Part shown: positions 1-5,704 of the stretch, piece after piece | Layout: each line of letters starts with the position of its first letter | Position numbering within the stretch: position 1 is the stretch's first letter | Assembly (NCBI GenBank): GCA_900757505.1 | Contig: CAAEOE010000020.1 | Span: forward strand, 1-5,977 | DNA length: 5,977 bases | Direction of reading: 5' to 3' | DNA from: an uncultured Collinsella sp. | Lineage (GTDB): Bacteria > Actinomycetota > Coriobacteriia > Coriobacteriales > Coriobacteriaceae | The notes under the pieces: generated by a model | The model's input: only the letters and a program-made list of their open reading frames with translations | Databases searched by the model: none | Told to the model about the DNA's origin: nothing | Program-made: the position numbers and the translations under genes

Positions 1-182
1 GCGGCTACCTCAAGGAGAACTACATGTCGTCCTTTATGGGCTTTGCACCGGCACAATCGCCCAAGGTGCTGTGCTATATCACGCTCGACGGAACGCCGAG
101 CGGCTCAGATGCCGCTGCGGTGCCGTTCCAGTCCATTATGGCCAACGCGCTCGACGTGCTGGGTATCCCACACACGAAGTAG
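1..182 (+). CDS. ftsI: Division-specific class B penicillin-binding protein (FtsI/PBP type), C-terminal fragment
   Basis: Only the last 59 codons are present, read in the frame whose first full codon is at position 3, with a TAG stop at 180-182. The gene begins left of the window. The fragment contains FMGFAPAQSPKV, then the strand CYITLDG, then AVPFQSIMANALDVLGIP. This matches the closing part of the transpeptidase domain of class B PBPs, where a 'GFaPa..P...' strand is followed by a terminal helix ending in 'LGIPP'. The family cross-links septal peptidoglycan in partnership with FtsW, which is encoded downstream here. The protein stops right after the transpeptidase domain, so there is no C-terminal PASTA repeat as in many Firmicute division PBPs. 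One small oddity is AAVPF where the family usually has AAPVF. The catalytic serine and KTG motifs lie outside the window. FtsI rather than another class B PBP is inferred mainly from the dcw context. Confidence 0.85.
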   Translation, partial: GYLKENYMSSFMGFAPAQSPKVLCYITLDGTPSGSDAAAVPFQSIMANALDVLGIPHTK

Positions 183-200
183 GGGGTTACAATCTTTGGG

Positions 201-250
201 GCGTGGTTTGTTGTCCCATATGAGGGGTGTTCACATGCCCTGCACCACGC
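201..250 (+). repeat. Inverted repeat in the murF leader region
   Basis: GCGTGGT at 201-207 is perfectly complementary to ACCACGC at 244-250, with 36 bases between. Inside the loop, 225-230 can pair with 235-240 (GGG with CCC, two G.U pairs and one T-A) around a four-base loop. An alternative inner pairing is CCC 215-217 with GGG 224-226. No T run follows, so it is not an intrinsic terminator. It may be chance or a leader structure; no known riboswitch or protein site is recognised. Confidence 0.3.
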
Positions 251-262
251 ATGCGCGGCGCT

Positions 263-272
263 GGGATACAAT
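263..272 (+). promoter_or_regulatory. Candidate -10 element upstream of murF
   Basis: TACAAT at 267-272 matches the TATAAT consensus at five of six positions. It lies 38 bases before the murF start codon, a sensible distance for a short leader. No convincing TTGACA-like -35 is found at 16-19 bases upstream; the sequence there is ACCACG or similar. There is also no properly spaced extended -10 TG, because the bases just before the hexamer are GGGA. A promoter here would let murF to murG be transcribed independently of ftsI. This is a weak call resting on one hexamer in an otherwise G+C-rich context. Confidence 0.35.
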
Positions 273-299
273 ACGCCGATAGCATTATTTAGGTTTACA

Positions 300-305
300 G
301 GGGAG
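300..305 (+). promoter_or_regulatory. Ribosome binding site of murF
   Basis: GGGGAG ends five bases before the ATG at 311. It is the clearest Shine-Dalgarno sequence in the window along with that of murG, and it supports 311 as the murF start. Confidence 0.7.
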
Positions 306-310
306 CTGCA

Positions 311-1735
311 ATGATAGAGATCGCCGTCAACAACCTCGCGGCCGCAACAGGGGCCCGAACCGTGACGGGAGAAGTCGATCGGGTATGCCGCGGGTGCGTT
401 ATCGACTCGCGCCAGGTCGAGGAAGGGACGATTTTCGTCGCCTTTCCCGGTGAAAACGTCGACGGCAATGATTTTGCTTCCCGTGCCGTCCAGTCGGGTG
501 CCGGCGCCGTCGTGATGACGCGTGAGCCCGAGGCCGAGCTGGTCTCGCTGGCGCAGGACAAGGGCTGTGCCATCTTGCTGACCGATGATCCCGAGGAGTT
601 TCTGCTGCGTTTGGCGCACGCGTATCGCCTGGAGCTTGGCTGCCTGGTCGTTGGCATTACCGGTTCCATCGGCAAGACGACGACCAAGGACGTTCTCGCC
701 GCTGTGCTCGCCAAGCGCTATCGTGTCTGGGCCACCAAGGGCAATTTCAATAACCTGATCGGCATGCCGCTCACGGTGCTTTCCGCTCCGGCCGATACCG
801 AGGTCCTGGTGCTCGAGATGGGCATGAATCATTTCCACGAGATCGAGCGCCTGTCCCAGTCCGCCAATCCCAACCTTGCCATCGTGAGCAAGATCGGCAC
901 CTCTCATATCGGCATTTTGGGCAGCCGCGAGAACATCGCCCGCGCTAAGGCCGAGATTGTCCAGGGCATGTGCGCCGCCGGCGACTATTTGCCGCTGCTG
1001 GTTTTGGGCGGCGAGGACGATTTTACGCCGTTCATTCGCGATACGTTCGCCCAGCCTGCTGGTATCGACGTGATGCTGGCCGGTGTCTCTGACGATGATG
1101 AGGTCCGCGCCCGCGACGTTCGCGTTGATGACGAGGGCCGTCCGGTCTTTACGCTCGATTTTGGTCAGGGCGAGACAATCGATACCATGCTTGCCATCCC
1201 CGGCGTGCAGTCCGTTCCTAATGCCGTTAAGGCCGCCGCGGTTGCCTATCGCCTGGGCGTGACGCCCGAGCAGATCGATGCTGCCTTTAGGGGTCTTACG
1301 ATCACCGGGCACCGCCAGGAGATCAAGCGCGCCAAGAGCGGTGCACGCATCATCGACGATTCCTATAACGCCAGCGCCGAATCGATGGCAGCCGGCCTCG
1401 ATCTGCTGTGCTCGCTTTCATGCACGGGGTCTCGCATGGCGATCCTGGGCGAGATGGGCGAGATGGGCGATGAGGCTCCTCGCATGCATGAGCTCGTGGG
1501 CGCCTATGCCGCCGCCAAGAAGCTCGACATGCTGGCGTGCGTGGGTGGTGAGCTGGCCCAGCTTATGGCCGATGCCGCGCGCATGATGGGCATGGACGAG
1601 GACCGCATCCAGGTGTTCTCCGATTATCAGCAGGTGCTCGACCGCATGGGCGGCGCGCTTGAAAAACATGATGTTGTACTGGTCAAGGGTTCCCGCTTTG
1701 TTGAGCTCGACCGCTTTGTGGAAGGTGTGTGCTAG
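311..1735 (+). CDS. murF: UDP-N-acetylmuramoyl-tripeptide--D-alanyl-D-alanine ligase
   Basis: This cytoplasmic enzyme uses ATP to join D-Ala-D-Ala to UDP-MurNAc-tripeptide, giving the UDP-MurNAc-pentapeptide used by MraY. The 474 residues are close to the usual 450-470. The N-terminal UDP-sugar domain (about 1-105) has DSRQVEEGTIFVA at 32-44, the typical Mur 'DSR.v..G.lFvA' signature. The central ATPase domain has the P-loop GITGSIGKTTTK at 115-126, GNFNNLIGMP at 144-153, LEMGMN at 168-173 and IGTSHIGILGSRENIARAKAEI at 195-216. The C-terminal domain has DDSYNASAESM at 349-359, the 'DD.YNAnp.SM' signature that separates MurF from MurC, D and E. It continues with AILGEMGEMGDE at 377-388 and VLVKGSRF at 457-464. 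Start ATG has GGGGAG five bases upstream. It ends in TAG three bases before mraY, so the two are probably co-transcribed. No frameshift or missing motif is seen. Other Mur ligases are excluded by the NA..SM motif. Confidence 0.97.
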   Translation: MIEIAVNNLAAATGARTVTGEVDRVCRGCVIDSRQVEEGTIFVAFPGENVDGNDFASRAVQSGAGAVVMTREPEAELVSLAQDKGCAILLTDDPEEFLLRLAHAYRLELGCLVVGITGSIGKTTTKDVLAAVLAKRYRVWATKGNFNNLIGMPLTVLSAPADTEVLVLEMGMNHFHEIERLSQSANPNLAIVSKIGTSHIGILGSRENIARAKAEIVQGMCAAGDYLPLLVLGGEDDFTPFIRDTFAQPAGIDVMLAGVSDDDEVRARDVRVDDEGRPVFTLDFGQGETIDTMLAIPGVQSVPNAVKAAAVAYRLGVTPEQIDAAFRGLTITGHRQEIKRAKSGARIIDDSYNASAESMAAGLDLLCSLSCTGSRMAILGEMGEMGDEAPRMHELVGAYAAAKKLDMLACVGGELAQLMADAARMMGMDEDRIQVFSDYQQVLDRMGGALEKHDVVLVKGSRFVELDRFVEGVC

Positions 1736-1738
1736 CCC

Positions 1739-2758
1739 ATGTTCGGCAATCCCTCGTATCCAACGTATCAGGCTTTTTTGGGGCTTGGCATCGCCGCAGC
1801 CATTGCGCTGCTGCTCATGCCGTGGTGGATTAAGCTGCTCAAGGTCGAGGGTATCGGCCAGCAGGTTCGTGCCGACGGCCCCAAGCGTCATTTGGTTAAG
1901 CAGGGAACGCCCACCATGGGTGGCGTTGTCATCCTCGTCGCGATCTCGCTGACCTGCCTGCTGATGGGCAAGCTCACCACCGAGCTCGTGCTCGTGCTGC
2001 TCGCCACGCTGGCGACCGGCGTGCTGGGCCTGATCGACGATCTGACCTCCGTTACGCATGGGCGCTCGCTCGGTCTGACGCCGCATGCCAAGATGATCGG
2101 CCTAACCATTATCTGTGTCACCTTTACGGTGCTTGCCGTCAACTGGTGCGGCGTCGCCCCCGAGATTCGTTTTCCCGGCGGCCTGACGATCGACCTTGGC
2201 GTGCTTTCGACCACCATCTGCGGCCTTTCGTTCCCGTGGCTCTATATTGTCTTTTGCTGGCTGATGATCGCTGGTCTTTCCAATGCCGTGAACCTGACCG
2301 ATGGCCTTGACGGTCTTGCTGGCGGCACCTCCATGATTGCCATGCTCGCCATGGCTGCCATGGCGTTTTTGCACGGAGACGTGAACCTGTCCATCTTCTG
2401 CACCGCGTGTGCCGGTGCCTGCTTGGGCTTTCTGTGGTTCAACTGCTATCCGGCGAGCATCTTTATGGGCGATACCGGCTCGCTTGCTCTGGGCGCCGCG
2501 TTTGCCTGTACGTCCATCATGACTAACACCGAGGTCGTCTCCCTCATCATCGGCGGCCTGTTTATCGTTGAGACTCTGTCGGTCATGATTCAGGTTGTCT
2601 ACTTCCACTTTACGCACAAGCGCGTCTTCCTTATGGCGCCCATCCATCATCATTTCGAAAAGAAGGGCTGGGCCGAGACCAAGGTCGTCATCCGTTTTTG
2701 GATTATCGCTGCGGCCTTTGGTGCCGTTGGCCTTGCTCTGTTCTTCCAGTTGGGATAG
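1739..2758 (+). CDS. mraY: Phospho-N-acetylmuramoyl-pentapeptide-transferase (lipid I synthase)
   Basis: This integral membrane enzyme transfers phospho-MurNAc-pentapeptide from UDP to undecaprenyl phosphate, releasing UMP and making lipid I. The 339 residues sit in the usual 320-360 range, and hydrophobic segments fit the ten-helix MraY fold. Signature motifs are in order: KQGTPTMGG at 54-62; LIDD at 98-101 with the paired aspartates D100 and D101; NAVNLTDGLDGLAGG at 182-196; FNCYPASIFMGDTGSLALG at 234-252 with the catalytic-site aspartate D245; and APIHHHFEKKGW at 300-311. The last motif, with its His triplet, is specific to MraY and excludes the related WecA/TagO enzymes. The start lies three bases after the murF stop. 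The nearest Shine-Dalgarno candidate, AAGG at 1722-1725 inside murF, is 13 bases from the ATG, which is long, so translational coupling to murF is likely. All active-site motifs are intact. Confidence 0.98.
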   Translation: MFGNPSYPTYQAFLGLGIAAAIALLLMPWWIKLLKVEGIGQQVRADGPKRHLVKQGTPTMGGVVILVAISLTCLLMGKLTTELVLVLLATLATGVLGLIDDLTSVTHGRSLGLTPHAKMIGLTIICVTFTVLAVNWCGVAPEIRFPGGLTIDLGVLSTTICGLSFPWLYIVFCWLMIAGLSNAVNLTDGLDGLAGGTSMIAMLAMAAMAFLHGDVNLSIFCTACAGACLGFLWFNCYPASIFMGDTGSLALGAAFACTSIMTNTEVVSLIIGGLFIVETLSVMIQVVYFHFTHKRVFLMAPIHHHFEKKGWAETKVVIRFWIIAAAFGAVGLALFFQLG

Positions 2759-2767
2759 TGGTCTTTC

Positions 2768-4174
2768 ATGCCTCTTGCTGATGTCTTTAGCCTGCTCGTT
2801 TTGGGTCAGGGCAAATCCGGTCTCGATGTCGCCCGCTGGGCGCTGGCACATCCAGAGCGCGTAAGCGCCGTTACCGTGTATGGCGGCGGCACCTCTGAGC
2901 CCAATGACGCCACGCGTGCGCTCGAGGCTGCTGGCGCGTCGTTTGTCTATGGGACCGAACAGGTCGAGGGCGCCTATGACGTATGCGTGACGTGCCCGGG
3001 CATCTCGGAGTTCTCGGGCTTCTTTAAGGCCGGGCGCGAGCATGCCGCCCAGATTATGGGTGAGCCCGAGTTTGCCTATCGCCTGTCGCCCGATAACTGG
3101 ATTGCCATCACGGGCACCAACGGCAAGACGACCACCACGTCGCTGACTGATTATCTGCTCAAGGCTGCCGGCGAGGCCAGCGTAGCTGTCGGCAACATCG
3201 GCGAGCCGCCGGTCAACGAGATTGACGGACGAGCCCACAACGAGTGGTTTGTGGCTGAGCTCTCGAGCTATCAGATTGCTACGACCACCGAGCTCCACCC
3301 TCGCGTGGCGGTGCTGCTCAACATCACTCCCGACCACTTGGGCTGGCATAAGAGCCATAAGAACTATGCGCTTGCCAAGATCAAGCTGTTTGACAATATG
3401 GTCGATGACGATCTGGTGGTTGTCGACGTCGAAGACGCCGGCATTCACGAGTTCGATGAGTACATCTATACGCCGGGTCGCCGCATCTGCAAGGTCGCTT
3501 TTGACGAGCCCGAGGGTGCAGATGCCGCCTTTGTGCGCGACGGCAAAATGGTCGTGCGCCTAAAGGGCGTCGAGACTCAGCTTGTCGCCACGTCCGAGCT
3601 CAAGATCTCGGGCCATCACAATGTCATCAATGCCTTATGTGCCGCCACGGCTGCTCTGGCCGTCGGTGCCGATGTCGATGGTGTCCGCCGCGGTCTGGCC
3701 TCGTTCCAGCCGCTCGAGCATCGCGTGGAGCCGTGCGGCGAGATTGACGGTGTGCGCTACGTCAACGATTCCAAGGCGACCAACACCGACGCGGTCGAGA
3801 AGGCGCTGACGGCATTTCCCGATGACGACGTGATCTTGCTGCTCGGCGGCCACGATAAGGGCACGCCGCTCACGGACTTCGCGCGCGTTGTTATGGATAA
3901 CGTGCGCTCGGTCGTCTGCTTTGGCGATGCGCGCGAGCGCTTCACCGCCGCTATGGACGAGGCCGATGTCGATGGCGATGTGGATATCGCCCAGGCGGAT
4001 GACCTACGCGATGCCGTGGACGTTGCTCGTTCGCTGTCGAGCCGTGGCGACGTGATCTTACTTTCTCCTGCCTGCTCTTCGTTCGATGAGTTCTCGGGCT
4101 ATGAGGAGCGCGGCCGCGTGTTTAAGGACTATGTGGCCCAGCTTGCCGCTGCAGCGAAATCGCAAATGGAATAG
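2768..4174 (+). CDS. murD: UDP-N-acetylmuramoyl-L-alanine--D-glutamate ligase
   Basis: This cytoplasmic Mur ligase adds D-glutamate to UDP-MurNAc-L-Ala with ATP, two steps before MurF. The 468 residues are slightly above the common 440-460. The N-terminal Rossmann-like domain has VLGQGKSGLDVARW at 11-24 and CPGIS at 76-80, where SPG is more usual. The ATPase domain has ITGTNGKTTTTS at 114-125, VGNIGEP at 141-147, ELSSYQI at 164-170 and LNITPDHLGWH at 184-194. Further on, Y200 and K204 fit the 'Y...K' motif that carries the carbamylated lysine in MurD. The C-terminal domain has GHHNVINAL at 282-290, EHRVE at 317-321, NDSKATNTDA at 333-342, LLGGHDKG at 358-365 and LLSPACSSFDEF at 431-442. The LSPAc.SfD.F block is diagnostic of MurD. 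The ATG is nine bases after the mraY stop with no good Shine-Dalgarno, suggesting coupled translation. No defects are seen. Confidence 0.97.
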   Translation: MPLADVFSLLVLGQGKSGLDVARWALAHPERVSAVTVYGGGTSEPNDATRALEAAGASFVYGTEQVEGAYDVCVTCPGISEFSGFFKAGREHAAQIMGEPEFAYRLSPDNWIAITGTNGKTTTTSLTDYLLKAAGEASVAVGNIGEPPVNEIDGRAHNEWFVAELSSYQIATTTELHPRVAVLLNITPDHLGWHKSHKNYALAKIKLFDNMVDDDLVVVDVEDAGIHEFDEYIYTPGRRICKVAFDEPEGADAAFVRDGKMVVRLKGVETQLVATSELKISGHHNVINALCAATAALAVGADVDGVRRGLASFQPLEHRVEPCGEIDGVRYVNDSKATNTDAVEKALTAFPDDDVILLLGGHDKGTPLTDFARVVMDNVRSVVCFGDARERFTAAMDEADVDGDVDIAQADDLRDAVDVARSLSSRGDVILLSPACSSFDEFSGYEERGRVFKDYVAQLAAAAKSQME

Positions 4175-4177
4175 GGG
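4173..4177 (+). promoter_or_regulatory. Ribosome binding site deciding the ftsW start
   Basis: AGGGG overlaps the murD stop codon and ends six bases before an in-frame GTG at 4184. The same site directly abuts the longer TTG start at 4178, leaving no spacer. The later in-frame ATG at 4211 has only AAGG one base away or GGAG 15 bases away. Spacing therefore favours GTG 4184. Confidence 0.5.
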
Positions 4178-4183
4178 TTGCCG

Positions 4184-5704
4184 GTGAGAGAGGAGAGCCC
4201 CCGACAAGGTATGAGGAGGCCCGACTCGGACCGTGCTTCCTCGCGGCGTAGCACACCGCGTTCCGGTCGCGGCGGGCAGTCGTTTAGCGAACGCTATATT
4301 GCCGGCGTTCCCGCCCGCATCATGCGCCCCCGTCTGATATTCATGGCCTGTCTGTTTATCTTGGTGTGTTTTGGCCTGCTGATGGTGTACTCGGCGTCTT
4401 CGGTCGAGGCGCTGCACGAGAATGGCTCAGCGACGTTTTTTCTGGGTCGACAGGCTGCGTTTGCCGTGGTCGGTGTTCTGGCGCTGATTGCCATCGTGCG
4501 CGTTTTGCCGGACAGCTGGTTTGGGGAGGATGTGCTCAGGATCTTCCTCATAGGCATGATAGGGCTACTGTTTCTGGTGTTCTTGGTGGGCAGCGGCAGC
4601 CGTGGCGCCACGCGCTGGCTCAACATCGCCGGCATTCAGTTCCAGCCTTCCGAGTTTTTAAAGCCATTTGCCATTGCGTATTCGGCCATCATGCTTGATC
4701 GCTTTTTTTCGCCCGGTGGCAACATCAACGAATTCCTTCGCAAGATGGGCATCTACCTGGGCATTCCGCTCTTTCTGATCTTTATCCAGCCCGATTTCGG
4801 TACCGTCCTGATCATCCTGCTGACCCTCATGTGCATGGCGTTGTTTGCGGGTCTCGACCCCAAATTTATCATCGGCGTGATAATCTTCGGCATTCTCGTG
4901 ATCGTGATTGCGCTTGTTGCAGAGCCGTACCGTATGGTGCGTATTCAGGTTGCCTTGAACCCTTGGGCCGACGAGTATGGTGACGGCTATCAGGCCACGC
5001 TTGCCATCATGGCCTTTGCCTCGGGCGGTCTGTTCGGCCGTGGCATCGGCAACTCAACCATGAAGTACTCGTATCTGCCCGAGGCGCACAATGACTACAT
5101 CCTGGCCATCATTGGCGAGGAAGTCGGTTTTGTCGGAACCGTGCTGTTCTTCTTGGTGTTTGCGATGCTGATCTACTCGGCGTTTCGCATTGCCGAGCAG
5201 GCGACCGATCGTCGGGGCGCGCTCATGGCGTCTGGCTCCGCGGTCATTCTCGCGGTGCAGTTTTTGATCAATGCGCTGGGCATCCTCAACGTGTTTCCCA
5301 TGACGGGCAAACCGTTGCCGTTTATTAGCTACGGCGGTTCGTCGATTATTGTGTCGCTTATGCTTGCCGGTCTGATCCTGCGCGTTTCGTACGAGAGCGC
5401 CCGTCGCGATGAGTACGACCGTCGCCGCGAGAGCTTTGCCGTTATGGATGAGAGTACCGCCGGCGTGCCCCACGTACGCGGCGAGCGATCTTCGCGTAAC
5501 GGCTTTACCGTTCTGGATGGCTCTGCGACCGAGCCGGCAGCCCGTCCGCGTCAGCGAACGGCGCCGCAAGGTCGTCCGCAGCGCCCCAGCCCTCGCAGCG
5601 CGGGCGGCGGATATAATCGAATCGATTTGAACTCGGACCCGTCGGCGCGTTTGCGCACCGACGACCAGGGACTGCGTGTACGAAGGGACTACCATGACCG
5701 ATAA
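4184..5704 (+). CDS. ftsW: FtsW, SEDS-family septal peptidoglycan glycosyltransferase
   Basis: This membrane protein polymerises lipid II into glycan strands at the division site, working with the FtsI-type transpeptidase encoded upstream. From GTG 4184 it has 506 residues. TTG 4178 (508) and ATG 4211 (497) are alternatives differing only in a disordered tail. Residues 1-48 are basic, Ser/Arg-rich and cytoplasmic. Ten membrane segments follow from about 50 to 400. SEDS motifs: RWLNIAGIQFQPSEFLKP at 144-161, QPDFGT at 202-207, LPEAHNDYILAIIGEE at 298-313 containing the essential aspartate D304, and PMTGKPLPFISYGGSS at 372-387. About 105 hydrophilic residues rich in Arg, Pro and Ser make up the C-terminal tail, much longer than in E. 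coli FtsW. In it FAVMDES (418-424) and FTVLDGS (441-447) look like a duplicated motif. RodA is the main alternative, but dcw position between murD and murG favours FtsW. The 3' end overlaps murG. Confidence 0.93.
   Translation: MREESPRQGMRRPDSDRASSRRSTPRSGRGGQSFSERYIAGVPARIMRPRLIFMACLFILVCFGLLMVYSASSVEALHENGSATFFLGRQAAFAVVGVLALIAIVRVLPDSWFGEDVLRIFLIGMIGLLFLVFLVGSGSRGATRWLNIAGIQFQPSEFLKPFAIAYSAIMLDRFFSPGGNINEFLRKMGIYLGIPLFLIFIQPDFGTVLIILLTLMCMALFAGLDPKFIIGVIIFGILVIVIALVAEPYRMVRIQVALNPWADEYGDGYQATLAIMAFASGGLFGRGIGNSTMKYSYLPEAHNDYILAIIGEEVGFVGTVLFFLVFAMLIYSAFRIAEQATDRRGALMASGSAVILAVQFLINALGILNVFPMTGKPLPFISYGGSSIIVSLMLAGLILRVSYESARRDEYDRRRESFAVMDESTAGVPHVRGERSSRNGFTVLDGSATEPAARPRQRTAPQGRPQRPSPRSAGGGYNRIDLNSDPSARLRTDDQGLRVRRDYHDR
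5609..5617 (+). promoter_or_regulatory. Candidate internal -10 element for murG inside ftsW
   Basis: GGATATAAT contains a perfect TATAAT at 5612-5617, formed by Gly-Tyr-Asn codons of the FtsW tail. It lies 76 bases before the murG start and resembles GGATACAAT upstream of murF. The region 16-18 bases upstream is G+C rich (around GCCCTC) and shows no -35 match, so the call is tentative. Confidence 0.25.
5682..5687 (+). promoter_or_regulatory. Ribosome binding site of murG
   Basis: GAAGGG within the ftsW coding sequence ends six bases before the ATG at 5694. This favours 5694 over the second in-frame ATG at 5706, which lacks a properly spaced site. Confidence 0.7.

Larger units (their letters stand above)
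183..310 (+). other. Intergenic gap between the transpeptidase gene and murF
   Basis: This is the only non-coding stretch longer than a few bases. Many dcw clusters have murE at this point, but nothing resembling a Mur ligase is present in any frame. The gap is more A/T-rich than its flanks toward the 3' end (278-299). It holds two copies of GGGWTACAAT (184-193 and 263-272), a 7-bp inverted repeat (201-207 with 244-250), and the murF ribosome binding site. There is no hairpin followed by a T run, so no intrinsic terminator is visible after the transpeptidase gene. A 20-codon open frame at 220-282 has no ribosome binding site and is not called as a gene. Confidence 0.7.

Noticed and set aside
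183..260. Possible intrinsic terminator after the transpeptidase gene
   Set aside because: Short inverted repeats are present, but none is a G+C-rich stem followed by a T run.
220..282. A 20-codon open frame upstream of murF that could be a leader peptide
   Set aside because: No ribosome binding site precedes its ATG, and its content (scattered Arg residues, no run of one amino acid) does not suggest attenuation. It would also span the proposed -10 element.
183..310. Degraded murE remnant in the gap
   Set aside because: Reading all frames of the gap gives no piece resembling a Mur ligase C-terminus, and the gap is too short to judge further.
74..1312. Minus-strand open frame of 412 codons opposite murF and the upstream gap
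   Set aside because: It lies antisense to a confidently identified murF, has no recognisable domain and is rich in His, Asp and Gly, as expected of an antisense read of a G+C-rich gene. Such shadows are common at this base composition.
2102..3448. Minus-strand open frame of 448 codons opposite mraY and murD
   Set aside because: It crosses the mraY/murD boundary, shows no family motif or coherent hydrophobic pattern, and is explained by codon bias in the two real genes.
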